From Pseudomonas cannabina (GTDB taxonomy: Bacteria > Pseudomonadota > Gammaproteobacteria > Pseudomonadales > Pseudomonadaceae): 52,804 nt of DNA. The number at the start of each line of letters is the position of its first letter. Position 1 is the first letter of the stretch. Both the position numbers and the translations under genes were made by a program. Positions 25,165-33,239 of the stretch are shown here, piece after piece. The stretch is taken from positions 1-52,804 of the forward strand of contig NZ_FNKU01000006.1 of the NCBI RefSeq assembly GCF_900100365.1, in the 5' to 3' direction. The notes below the pieces were generated by a model. That model saw only the letters and a list, made by a program, of their open reading frames with translations, was not told the origin of the DNA and ran no database searches.

Positions 25165-26148
25165 TTACACGCGCACCTCTCCTGCGCTCGCCAACAAATG
25201 TCGGCGGGCCATCCACAGGTTTGACAGGGCGAACAACGTCACCATCTGCGCGGTGTTCTTGGCCAAGCCCCGAAAGCGCACTTTTTCATAGCCAAACTGG
25301 CGTTTGATGACCCGAAACGGATGCTCGACCTTGGCGCGAACCTGGGCCTTGGCCTTCTCGATTTTGCGGATCGCCTTGTACAAAATACTGCGTTTTCCGT
25401 GCTTTTTGTAAGTGCTGCGGCGGGCGGCAATCTGCCAAATGACCTTGCGCCCAGCGTGTTCTTCGCGCTTCTCGACCCCGGTGTAACCTGCGTCGGCGCA
25501 GACTACGTTTTCCTCGCCGTGCAGCAGTTTGGCAACCTGCGTGACGTCTGCCACATTGGCCGCTGTTACTACCACGCTGTGCACCAGGCCTGACTCGTCG
25601 TCGGCGCCGATGTGAGCCTTGGCGCCGAAATAGTACTGGTTACCTTTCTTGGTTTGATGCATCTCAGGATCGCGTTTGCCATCCTTGTTCTTGGTCGAAC
25701 TGGGCGCGTGAATCAGCGTGGCATCGACGATGGTGCCTTGACGCAACGACAAGCCACGGTCGCCCAGATAACCATTAATTACGCCGAGAATCCCGGTCGC
25801 CAACTCGTGCTTTTCCAGCAGACGACGGAAGTTGAGAATGGTGGTTTCGTCTGGAATGCGCTCCAGGCTCAGGCCTGAAAACTGACGCAGGATGGTCGTC
25901 TCATACAGCGCTTCTTCCATCGCCGGATCGCTGTAGCCGAACCAGTTCTGCATCAGATGAACACGCAGCATCGCCATCAGTGGGTAGGCGGGCCGGCCAC
26001 CTTCTCCTTTTGGATAATAGGGCTCAATCAGGGCAATCAAACCTTTCCAGGGCACCACCTGATCCATCTCGATCAGGAACAATTCCTTACGGGTCTGCTT
26101 GCGCTTGCCGGCATACTCGGCGTCGGCGAAGGTCATCTGTTTCATCAT
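25165..26148 (-). CDS. IS5-family transposase, B type, intact
   Basis: The 327-aa DDE transposase has VDATLIHAPSSTKNKDGKRDPE, the G-K-A-H-I-G segment and YGYEK-like C-terminal KRQFGYEKVRF. It differs clearly from the A-type IS5 proteins at 20131 and 43534. The right end appears to lie at about 26211, next to CCTAG; the left end was not resolved. The ATG at 26148 precedes a second in-frame ATG. Confidence 0.85.
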   Translation of the reverse strand: MMKQMTFADAEYAGKRKQTRKELFLIEMDQVVPWKGLIALIEPYYPKGEGGRPAYPLMAMLRVHLMQNWFGYSDPAMEEALYETTILRQFSGLSLERIPDETTILNFRRLLEKHELATGILGVINGYLGDRGLSLRQGTIVDATLIHAPSSTKNKDGKRDPEMHQTKKGNQYYFGAKAHIGADDESGLVHSVVVTAANVADVTQVAKLLHGEENVVCADAGYTGVEKREEHAGRKVIWQIAARRSTYKKHGKRSILYKAIRKIEKAKAQVRAKVEHPFRVIKRQFGYEKVRFRGLAKNTAQMVTLFALSNLWMARRHLLASAGEVRV

Positions 26149-26389
26149 CGAAAAGCTCGGCGACTGGTGTCCGGAGATTTTGCCAAATTAGGAAGTCTTT
26201 TTCAGAGTTTCCCTAGATTTTGTGACAGTACTATATCAAAAATGAAAATCAGCCCTATTGAGACATAAAAAACGCCTCAGACACGCGTCCCGCAAGGGTG
26301 TACTCGAATGAGACAGAAACAGCGTGTGCTCACTCGCAGTCAATTCCGGTTCATGCGGTCGATTGCAGGTCGGATCAGATGAATGCAGG

Positions 26390-26506
26390 TTCATTCGCAA
26401 ATAATCTCGGTCTGCTGGCTCGGATAGACGCAATTAATCCCGGTCGAAAAATGCGATGATTGCAGGTCGAGGCCATTTCGATTGCAGGCCGCTACACTTA
26501 AGCCCA
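26390..26506. repeat. IS-end-like repeat with GATTGCAGG units, copy 1
   Basis: It contains GGATAGACGCAAT, AATCCCGGTCGAAAAA and two GATTGCAGGYCG units, matching 41099-41207 over about 110 bp. Read in reverse it starts TGTAGC/TGTAAC with repeated CCTGCAATC, as in ends of IS21-type elements. No transposase is left. Confidence 0.45.
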
Positions 26507-26554
26507 GTGCCTGTCCGTAAACCCGCGTGCAGCCTGGCCGGTACGATAAACCAC

Positions 26555-26629
26555 AGTTTGGCGTCAATCCGCACCAGTACTGGCTTCCCGCCCATGACGG
26601 AAATTTCGGCGGTTCCGGCTTACAACCCC
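26555..26629. repeat. Solo Tn3-type terminal repeat (GGGGTTGTAAGCC type)
   Basis: About 75 bp identical in layout to the right end of the mini-transposon at 37912-38137 (AGTTTGGCGTCAATCC ... CGGCTTACAACCCC). The outer 37 bp also match 48099-48136 and 49921-49956. The other end is missing here. Confidence 0.55.
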
Positions 26630-26663
26630 GATTAACGTTGTCTTGCGACACAAGGAAAAGGTG

Positions 26664-26990
26664 TCAATTGGCGATACCCAAGAACACGGCTAAACAGCGC
26701 TCCACCTCCACCATTGAATCCACTCCGATATGCCCAAAAGTCGGGCCTATTTTTTCACGCTTGAGTGTCATGGTCTTGTCTAGCATGACCTGAGAAGGCT
26801 TCTGCAAGCCGTTTTCTGCGGTCGGCTGAAAGGTGATGCGCAGCAGCGGTGCTGCGACTAGGGTGCTGGTCACTGGCAGCACGGTAACGCTGGTGTGTTC
26901 GCTGAATTGGTTTGCCTGAATTACTAAGGCGGGTCTTGGTTTACCAAAGTCACCTTGCATGGCGACGGTGACTAGGTCACCTCGCATCAT
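26664..26990 (-). CDS. mazF: MazF/PemK-type endoribonuclease toxin
   Basis: The 108-aa protein starts MMRGDLVTV and has the MazF core GDFGKPRPALVIQAN, VTVLPVTSTL and SQVMLDKTMTLKREKIG. These toxins cut mRNA at short motifs. The ATG overlaps the antitoxin stop (ATGA), so the two are translationally coupled. It forms an addiction module next to the partition genes. Confidence 0.85.
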   Translation of the reverse strand: MMRGDLVTVAMQGDFGKPRPALVIQANQFSEHTSVTVLPVTSTLVAAPLLRITFQPTAENGLQKPSQVMLDKTMTLKREKIGPTFGHIGVDSMVEVERCLAVFLGIAN

Positions 26991-27211
26991 GGCGTCCAAC
27001 CCTCAACATCGTCTAAGGCTTCGTCCATCAACCCCTGCATATAGGTATTGGCCATGTCTGCCTGAGCAACCAACAGGCACTGTCGATGGCACTCCTGTGC
27101 AAAGTCTGGCCGCCGGGTATCGGGAACCCAAATCTGAATGGGCCGTAGGCCAGCCGCACGCAGCGCGTCGCGATGGCGTTGAACGCGGGCATTTACATGG
27201 GATGTAGGCAT
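26987..27211 (-). CDS. mazE: MazE-family antitoxin (DUF3018-like)
   Basis: The 74-aa protein, MPTSHVNARVQRHRDALRAAG..., has the LRPIQIWVPDTRRPDFA segment typical of DUF3018-type antitoxins paired with MazF. GGAGG lies six bases upstream of the ATG at 27211. It precedes and overlaps the toxin gene. It should bind MazF and autoregulate the operon. Confidence 0.8.
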   Translation of the reverse strand: MPTSHVNARVQRHRDALRAAGLRPIQIWVPDTRRPDFAQECHRQCLLVAQADMANTYMQGLMDEALDDVEGWTP

Positions 27212-27582
27212 TTAAACCTCCGTAGATAGTTACATGTAACATTTTAGCGATAACTACACCCTAGTGCAACCGAGGCCTTTTGCGAAGGGGTCGGCTTTGC
27301 TCGACTTCTATCCCCATTCTTTCAATTTGAAGACCCTCTCCTGGCCTCGGTATCTCTGCATGCGCCGTTTTCGGTGCGTATCCAAGGATCAGGGGGATCG
27401 TCCTAGCGGACCGCCACGACTCTGTCCATTTAGGTATACCCGACGAACCTCAGCTCATTAGCTATGGCTCAATCGGCCTAAACGCGACCCTTTAGCGCTA
27501 GGTCAGAATGAGCCTACCTTTTACGCCATGATTATTGGTTTTCAACCATATTGCTCTCTAAGCTATCTTCTCCCCACATTTT
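27212..27582. other. Gene-free spacer between mazEF and parA
   Basis: No gene supported. It contains the mazEF promoter region on the minus strand and A/T-rich sequence near 27520-27570 leading to the partition repeats. Confidence 0.5.
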
Positions 27583-27622
27583 GCGTCAAAGCGTCAAAGC
27601 GTCAAAGCGTCAAAGCGTCAAT
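27583..27622 (+). repeat. Five tandem 8-bp partition-type repeats
   Basis: GCGTCAAA is repeated five times head to tail (27583, 27591, 27599, 27607, 27615). The motif TTGACGC/GCGTCAA recurs at 27678-27684, 28380-28412 and 28700-28722, flanking both parA and its partner. This is the likely centromere/operator for the ribbon-helix-helix protein. Confidence 0.75.
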
Positions 27623-27680
27623 TCGTTATAATCCGCTTGCTTGTTCGATAAATGAGGGTTACGATTGTTTGCGTTAATTG

Positions 27681-27705
27681 ACGCAATAACGCAATAACGC
27701 AATAA
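27681..27705 (+). repeat. Three tandem AACGCAAT repeats in the parA leader
   Basis: Direct 8-bp repeats (ACGCAATA three times) lie between TTGACGC and the parA ribosome-binding site. They are probably additional operator sites for autoregulation of the par operon. Confidence 0.6.
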
Positions 27706-27722
27706 ACTTGACTGGAGGCGGT

Positions 27723-28379
27723 ATGGCACTTCGTATCGGTACGGCATCTCAAAAAGGAGGCGTTTACAAAAGCGCCATTGCTCGCGCTCTTGCTACGACA
27801 TATGCATCAGCTGGCTGGACAGTCAAAATCTGTGACTTGGATATTGACCAATCCACATGTCATGACTGGAACCTGCGCCGTATGAAAGCTGGGATTGAGC
27901 CCATAATAAGGGTGGAGACGTTTGGCACTTTTAGCCAGGCGCTCAAGGCTTCTAGCTCAGATGACATAGATTTGCTTATATTTGATGGTGGCCCTCAAGC
28001 GACTGCTGGTACGGTCGACATGGGTAAATCAGTTGATCTTATGATTCTTCCGACCGGTCTCAGCCTCGATGACCTAACCCCTACCGTTCGACTGGCTAAC
28101 AGGTTGGTTGATAAACACGGCATTTCGCCAGACCGGATCGCTTTAGCCTTGGTTCGTGGAGGCGACAGTGACAAAGAAATTGTGGAGGCTCGCTCGTATC
28201 TCTCTGCAACACCTTATCATTTACTCGCTGGCACGCTGTATGAAAAAGTGCTGTATCGCCGTGCCCATGACTCTGGATTTTCCGTGACCGAAGTCTCTCA
28301 CAAAGGACTTCGAGAACAGGCAGATCGTTTGGTCCAATCAATTGTTGACCGCATAAGTTCTCTGCCGCAAAATGACTAA
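27723..28379 (+). CDS. parA: ParA-family partition ATPase with unusual Walker A
   Basis: The 218-aa protein starts MALRIGTASQKGGVYKSAIA. The deviant Walker A reads KGGVYKS, where KGGVGKT/S is usual. DLDIDQSTCHDWNLRR (A' motif) and LLIFDGGPQATAG (Walker B) are present. ATG 27723 has GGAGG six bases upstream. There is no N-terminal helix-turn-helix, as in small type Ib ParA proteins that pair with a ribbon-helix-helix ParB. It should segregate the plasmid with the gene at 28427. Confidence 0.85.
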   Translation: MALRIGTASQKGGVYKSAIARALATTYASAGWTVKICDLDIDQSTCHDWNLRRMKAGIEPIIRVETFGTFSQALKASSSDDIDLLIFDGGPQATAGTVDMGKSVDLMILPTGLSLDDLTPTVRLANRLVDKHGISPDRIALALVRGGDSDKEIVEARSYLSATPYHLLAGTLYEKVLYRRAHDSGFSVTEVSHKGLREQADRLVQSIVDRISSLPQND

Positions 28380-28426
28380 AGCGTCATTTGACGCTATGAC
28401 GTTTTGACGCAAAATGAGGAGTTCAA

Positions 28427-28681
28427 ATGGTTAATATTCCTAAGCCGCCCTCACGAGTAAAGGGCAAAGGCATCCCACCCCGCAGCGATGACCTGTCAAC
28501 GGTTGTTGGCAACAACACCGAAAAACCAGAAGCCAAAAAAGACGTACCTATGAATCTGCGCGTACCAGATGAATTTAAAAGGCGTGTCGACCAATTTGCT
28601 TTGGACCACAGAGTCAGCGTGAAGAAGGTCACCATGCAGGCACTGGAAGAATTTATGAATAGAGCCGGGGCTGCGCAATAG
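28427..28681 (+). CDS. Ribbon-helix-helix centromere-binding protein (ParB/StbC-like)
   Basis: The 84-aa protein has a flexible basic N-terminus (PKPPSRVKGKGIPPRSDD) and a C-terminal ribbon-helix-helix: VPMNLRVPDEFKRRVDQFAL then VSVKKVTMQALEEFM. This is the layout of type Ib partition partners. It lies 47 bp after parA, and the gap carries TTGACGC motifs. GAGG sits upstream of the ATG. Confidence 0.75.
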   Translation: MVNIPKPPSRVKGKGIPPRSDDLSTVVGNNTEKPEAKKDVPMNLRVPDEFKRRVDQFALDHRVSVKKVTMQALEEFMNRAGAAQ

Positions 28682-28783
28682 CTTCACTGAATAGTATTCA
28701 GCGTCAAATAGTCATTGCGTCAAATGTAGCAGTAAGTGTCAGAACGGATTTGTAGGAGGGCAAAATCGAATCAGCTAAAAAGA

Positions 28784-28815
28784 TGCTGGGGAATGGCTGT
28801 AACCATCCCCCAGCG
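28784..28815 (+). terminator. Stem-loop after the par operon
   Basis: GCTGGGG-ATGG and CCAT-CCCCCAGC pair with small bulges around gctgtaa. No T-run follows, so it may act as an mRNA-stabilising hairpin rather than a true terminator. Confidence 0.4.
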
Positions 28816-28842
28816 TGAACAAAACCAACCGGAGGGAAGATA

Positions 28843-29019
28843 ATGTCCGAGCGAGAATATAACACAGTTCGAAACCTGCACCTTAGCCAGCTTTCAGACC
28901 CTAAATATCTGCATTTACTGAGAGAGTTTGCTGGCCACATGGCTCCGCCATGCGTAGCAGAAGCCCTTACGAGGTGGCTTGATAGCCTTCAAGGTATGAA
29001 ACAGGGAGCGGGCGTATGA
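28843..29019 (+). CDS. Small hypothetical protein (58 aa)
   Basis: ATG 28843 has GGAGGG six bases upstream. The product, MSEREYNTVRNLHLSQLSDP..., is mostly alpha-helical in character and polar, with no membrane segment. It lies between the par operon and a membrane-protein gene on the same strand. No family recognised. Confidence 0.55.
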   Translation: MSEREYNTVRNLHLSQLSDPKYLHLLREFAGHMAPPCVAEALTRWLDSLQGMKQGAGV

Positions 29020-29065
29020 AACTGTTATCTCTCATTCATCAGTCATCTTTCAAGGAGCTAGCACC

Positions 29066-29605
29066 GTGAATGGATTTGAACACCCTACCCGCGAAACCCC
29101 GGCGCACGCGGTCTACAGATTGTCTTGGCTTGCATATGCCAACGTGACCATGACGTCGATTTTCTTGATTGCTTTGTCATTAGTCATCGGCTCGTGGACG
29201 ACACATAATGCTCAATCTGATGCGGCGTACCGTGTTGGGATTACCGTCAACGTGTTTGTATTGGTGGTAACGCTGGCAGTGTGTGCTTACAGGTTCCTCT
29301 TCCTAAAAAGTGTTCGCCTCTACACAGATGATATTGGTGTGTGGATTTTTCGAGGAATTTTGCCTTGGAGCAAAGGGGTTCGCGGTGTCAAATGGCGTGA
29401 CATTGAAGACGCCATGTACTACACAGGGTTTTTCAGCTGGATGTTCCGTTCGTACACCGTGCGCATTGGCCATCGGTTCACCAAGACGAGCGAAATTTTC
29501 GTCTATCACCTGGCCCAAGGTCACAAGGCTGTCGAGCACATCAATCACATGCATCAAACTATGCTGCAAGCCGAGCAGGCAGCTAATCCCTCACTTGAGG
29601 TTTAA
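29066..29605 (+). CDS. Membrane protein with PH-like domain
   Basis: GTG 29066 follows AAGGAG. The 179-aa product has two transmembrane segments (about 28-46 TSIFLIALSLVIGS and 60-80 VNVFVLVVTLAVCAYRF). A soluble C-terminal region with FLKSVRLYTDDIGVWIFRG resembles bacterial PH-type domains. It probably sits in the inner membrane with the domain in the cytoplasm. Role on the plasmid unknown. Confidence 0.55.
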   Translation: MNGFEHPTRETPAHAVYRLSWLAYANVTMTSIFLIALSLVIGSWTTHNAQSDAAYRVGITVNVFVLVVTLAVCAYRFLFLKSVRLYTDDIGVWIFRGILPWSKGVRGVKWRDIEDAMYYTGFFSWMFRSYTVRIGHRFTKTSEIFVYHLAQGHKAVEHINHMHQTMLQAEQAANPSLEV

Positions 29606-29818
29606 TGTGCCGACAAGTCTGAGGAGGTCAGTGCCGTTCCTGGGGCGGTAAGCTGCTGAAATATCCATAACAGGTGCGATTTAAAATGGCAGCTAACACC
29701 CAATCTGTGCTGCGCTAGTGGGCTCCTAAAGTGTTAGCGTCTGTAGAGTCGAATAATTGGAACGCTGGGGCGGGGCAGTGCCTCACATTAGGACATTTAC
29801 ATGTTCCAGTGAGGCTCT

Positions 29819-30460
29819 ATGTGCAGCCATTACGAAGCACCGTCACCGCACCAGATAGCCGAAGCGTTCGGCGTAGCACCGTTCGACCAGGGCAGACTTG
29901 ATTTGTGGCCTGGCTACCTCGGTCCATTCCTACGTAGCGCTGACGGACGCGTCGAGGACAATGAATCTCCCGCATCCATGGAGGTGCTGACTGGCTCCTT
30001 TGGGCTGATCCCGTCCTGGAGCAAGGACAGTAAAATTGCCAGGCGCACGTACAATGCTCGGTCAGAGACAGTGGCCGAGAAACCGTCATTCCGGCATGCC
30101 TGGCGACAGGCGCAACACTGCATTATCCCTGCGGTGGCCATATATGAGCCGGACTGGCGATCGGGCAAGGCAGTTGCCACGCGTATAGCCCGCGCAGACG
30201 GCGAGCTGCTGGGCATTGCGGGCCTATGGGAGCAGTGGCGCGATCCGTCCACCGACCAGATCCTGCACAGCTACACCATGCTGACCGTGAATGCGGATGA
30301 TCACGACTTCATGAAGGCGTATCACAAGCCCCAAGACGAAAAGCGCATGGTAGTGATTTTGCCCAAGGGCTCGTATGCGGACTGGTTGACCGCGCGGCCG
30401 GAGCAGAGTGCAGCGTTCATGAACCAGTACCCGGCAGATCGGCTGACTGTGGCCATGTAA
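29819..30460 (+). CDS. SRAP-domain protein (YedK/HMCES-like)
   Basis: The 213-aa protein begins MCSHYEAP, with the essential Cys2 exposed after Met removal. It has the further family marks IPSWSKD, YNARSETVAEKPSFR, CIIPAVAIYEPDW, GIAGLWEQW and a His-rich HDFMKAYHKPQDEKRM. SRAP proteins trap abasic sites in single-stranded DNA as a covalent thiazolidine. This suits a plasmid that also carries SOS-type genes. GAGG precedes the ATG. Full family length. Confidence 0.85.
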   Translation: MCSHYEAPSPHQIAEAFGVAPFDQGRLDLWPGYLGPFLRSADGRVEDNESPASMEVLTGSFGLIPSWSKDSKIARRTYNARSETVAEKPSFRHAWRQAQHCIIPAVAIYEPDWRSGKAVATRIARADGELLGIAGLWEQWRDPSTDQILHSYTMLTVNADDHDFMKAYHKPQDEKRMVVILPKGSYADWLTARPEQSAAFMNQYPADRLTVAM

Positions 30461-30592
30461 TGGGCTTTACCAGGAGCGGGTAAAGGGCAGTGTAATTTCT
30501 AAGAAGGTTTCCCCTTTTGTGTGGGCATTTGGCTGCATCTTCAGAGCCAAGTTATGTGTGATAATGTCCTTTATCATACATAGGAGAGGCGC

Positions 30593-31024
30593 ATGGACGA
30601 TTTGAGCAATCTTCACCTCATTCTGGTCCCAGACCCTGCAGAGCCGCATTGGACCCTCCCTGAAAGCCAAGCAGGTTTCCAAGCAGTTCACCGCGCTTTG
30701 CTGGAAGGTGACTACCAAGTTTTTGCAGTGCCATACCTGACCCGCGATTTTGGCTCAACAAGCAAACTATTTGGAGAGTTTGTGTTGCCGCTTGCCAACA
30801 TTGCCGGACCCATTATCGGGGTCGCGGTAGGCACCTGGATCACCGGGCGGTCAGGACGCAAGATCAAGTTGAAAATAGGTGATGTCGAGCTGGAAGCCAA
30901 CAGTCTTGCAGAGATTGATCGGTTGCTTAAAACAGCTGCTGAGTTCATGCATAGGAATTTCAAAATGCCTATGCATCAAGCTGACGCTTGGAAGGAGGCG
31001 TCATGCCTTCATAGCGATGTGTAG
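30593..31024 (+). CDS. Small membrane protein, 3' end altered by IS91
   Basis: ATG 30593 follows AGGAGAGG. The native product is 118 aa: the GTTC flanking the IS91 insertion precedes TAA at 32712, so the original end was LLKTAAEF-stop. With the IS in place the frame runs 26 codons into it and stops at 31024. One membrane segment (IAGPIIGVAVGTWITG, about 77-92) is followed by a GRKIKLKIGDVELEA segment seen at the C-terminus of small conflict-system-type membrane proteins. Function unknown. Confidence 0.55.
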   Translation: MDDLSNLHLILVPDPAEPHWTLPESQAGFQAVHRALLEGDYQVFAVPYLTRDFGSTSKLFGEFVLPLANIAGPIIGVAVGTWITGRSGRKIKLKIGDVELEANSLAEIDRLLKTAAEFMHRNFKMPMHQADAWKEASCLHSDV

Positions 31025-31126
31025 GAAGACGCTGATGCGTTACTTATGCAGTGAAAATCCCTATAAATCAGCGTTAATGCAGGTTATTTCACCGCGAAGC
31101 CTAGGTGCGGACGCACCTTCCCCCTG

Positions 31127-32356
31127 TCAGGGCTTCACGTACCTCATCTGCGCGATCGCCTGAGCGTTGAGGACCAGTCCCTGTACCGTCAGCCCGCTGA
31201 TTGCCGCCGTGTATACCATCCGCGCGCCACACAGCACGCAACGGAACGGATCGACGTTTAGAAAGGCTTTGGCCATCTGCACAAAATACAGCTTCGGTGT
31301 CGGTCCTGGCGTCGCCATCTTCAATGCTTCATACACCTTCGGCAGGTATTTCCCACACACCCGATTGGCCAGAAAACCAAAATACCGGATCATCCGGAAA
31401 TGCTTTTCCGGGATGTGCTGCACCACCCGGCGCAGCATGTCGGCCTGGCTCAGCGTTTCCTGCTGATAGGTCTGTGTGCGGTGATCCAGGTAGGTGAAGC
31501 TCAACGTGGCCCCGTTGGTGTAATGCGCCAGACGACTGCCCGAGATCGGCGGTTTTTTCAGGTAGCGGCCCAGGTAATTGACGGTCTTTCGGCCGTTTTC
31601 CGTCTTCTTCGACAAGTGGATGTGCCAGTGCTGGCCGCCAGCGGTCAGTATCAGACGGTGCCAGTCGCTTTCACAGTGGATGTGGGCCAGCGGCGGCGGC
31701 ATCGTCAGTTGCGAAAGCGGCTGTCCCAGCAGGTAATCGCGCACCAGCCACATCCAGCGCCGCCGCAGGGCCTCTTTGTGGAACGACAGATTTTTCCAGA
31801 CGCCCTGCTCATCCAGGCCGCCCGCGGTCACCGACAGGTGGACGTGGGGATGCCAGTTGAGCCGCCGTCCATAGGTGTGCAGCGCCCCGAAAATCCCGAC
31901 GCGCAAACCGCGCCGCTTGGCGGTGTAGATCAGGTTATCGGCCGCCAGACGAAACAGCGCATCAAGCAGCCAGCGGTTGTAGAAGAACAGGGACCACAGC
32001 GTGTCGGGCAGCGTGAACACCAGATGCTGCCAGGGGCAGTCGGGCAGACGGTTGTTTTGCACGGCGATCCACTGGTCGGTGGCCTTTTTGCCGCAGGAAG
32101 GACAGGCCCGGCAATGGCAGGTGTTGCACAGGTATTTGACGTGCGGGCAGCTGTCGTTGCCGCAGGTGTAGTGTTTGACGCCCAGTATCGAGGTGCCGCA
32201 GGCGAGCATTTTGCTGATCGACTCCACTTCGATTTGGCGCAGACCGCCGGCCTCCAGCAAATCTGCCCAGCAGCCGTTGGCCGTGAAGAGGTTTTTGAGC
32301 GGTCGAGGTTTGTAAGCAGGCGGTGCAGAGGCCACGTCAGCAGGGCGGCTCCTCAT
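31127..32356 (-). CDS. IS91-family (IS801-like) HUH transposase, A type
   Basis: A 409-aa protein identical to the one at 9653, with HUH HPHVH and zinc-binding cysteines. Intact. Confidence 0.85.
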   Translation of the reverse strand: MRSRPADVASAPPAYKPRPLKNLFTANGCWADLLEAGGLRQIEVESISKMLACGTSILGVKHYTCGNDSCPHVKYLCNTCHCRACPSCGKKATDQWIAVQNNRLPDCPWQHLVFTLPDTLWSLFFYNRWLLDALFRLAADNLIYTAKRRGLRVGIFGALHTYGRRLNWHPHVHLSVTAGGLDEQGVWKNLSFHKEALRRRWMWLVRDYLLGQPLSQLTMPPPLAHIHCESDWHRLILTAGGQHWHIHLSKKTENGRKTVNYLGRYLKKPPISGSRLAHYTNGATLSFTYLDHRTQTYQQETLSQADMLRRVVQHIPEKHFRMIRYFGFLANRVCGKYLPKVYEALKMATPGPTPKLYFVQMAKAFLNVDPFRCVLCGARMVYTAAISGLTVQGLVLNAQAIAQMRYVKP

Positions 32357-32618
32357 CGTGGTGAATGACGGCGGTGATGACGAATCCGCCTGGCCCTTCT
32401 CTCATCGAAACGCTTACGCAAGAAGCGTCGGGAAACATGTCGTTCAGATACGTTGTCTGGCAGCAACTACAAAGATCGACATCACCCAAAGGATCGATAT
32501 CGAAGAAAAAGTCGGTATCGGGAACGAAGGTGGTATGCCCGGCGCGTTGGAGACGGGTCTGCTTTGCCTTGGCTTTTGCCCGGCTCGCCCGTTTACGTTT
32601 TTTGGTCTCTGACGCCAT
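32337..32618 (-). CDS. IS91 A-type accessory protein (93 aa)
   Basis: Same protein as at 7170-7451 (FVITAV variant), overlapping the transposase start. Confidence 0.55.
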   Translation of the reverse strand: MASETKKRKRASRAKAKAKQTRLQRAGHTTFVPDTDFFFDIDPLGDVDLCSCCQTTYLNDMFPDASCVSVSMREGPGGFVITAVIHHDEEPPC

Positions 32619-32722
32619 GTGTAAGCCTGTGCTGAGGAGGGATCGACTCGATTTCGGCTATGATAACCGATTTCAAAATCCCACAATTTGCAGCCGCAGG
32701 CTGCCCAGTTCTAAGGCGTTAG

Positions 32723-32821
32723 GGAGGCGCTGATTTATTCGATTTTTCGTCCCTGCAACGCTCTGGAGGCCTTGATTTATCTGGGGGCAACAGCTGGGTT
32801 TTAGAATAAATCAGCGTCTCC
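32723..32821. mobile_element. 99-bp MITE, copy 3
   Basis: Flanked by TTAG on both sides (32719-32722, 32822-32825), 15 bp beyond IS91 copy A3. Confidence 0.9.
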
Positions 32822-33104
32822 TTAGGGCGAGGATCATGAGCGGATAAAAGGATCAATGTGCACTGCCGTCGTTGATGTGAAGCGGGTTGGACCTGCGTGA
32901 GGGATACCTGAAAAATCGTATGGGAAATTCAGTCCCGATTAGCGAACGAGGCCCTCACGTGCGTCTTTCATCAGGGTCCGAGCGATCAGCTCAAGATGAC
33001 CGTTTGTAGTACCGCAGTCCTTCACCTTCTTTCAGTCGATCCGGCACATGCAGCGGAGTCAAACAGAAACTATTGGGCTTGTGCTCAATGGGGAAGCCCT
33101 TGTA

Positions 33105-33136
33105 GTACGATTTTGTCCGTTTTCTCTATCGACCCC
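33105..33136. repeat. Solo Tn3-type terminal repeat upstream of hopAB1
   Basis: Read in reverse it is GGGGTCGATAGAGAAAACG followed by GACAAAATCGTAC. It matches 44666-44698 and 11881-11908. Its outer end is 15 bp from the hopAB1 hrp box, so the transposon end stopped just short of the promoter. Confidence 0.5.
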
Positions 33137-33151
33137 ATATGCATCAGTCGT

Positions 33152-33180
33152 GGAACCACTTATGTCCGATCGCCAACTCA
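33152..33180 (+). promoter_or_regulatory. HrpL-dependent promoter of hopAB1
   Basis: GGAACC, 16 bases, CAACTCA; one mismatch to CCACNNA. It lies 59 bp upstream of the hopAB1 ATG. Confidence 0.75.
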
Positions 33181-33239
33181 TGTCCAATTGCCGAAGCCGG
33201 AACAGTTCGCAACCATGAGATCAGGAGTGGAGAGTCTAT

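Larger units (their letters stand above)
30947..32707 (-). mobile_element. IS91-family A-type element, copy A3
   Basis: 1761 bp, flanked by GTTC on both sides (30943-30946, 32708-32711). Removing it restores a codon-exact gene end (GAG TTC TAA). This is the second clean insertion of the same unit. Confidence 0.9.

Noticed and set aside
27583..27622. Possible CRISPR array
   Set aside because: The repeats are 8 bp, directly tandem without spacers, and no cas gene is present; partition sites explain them.
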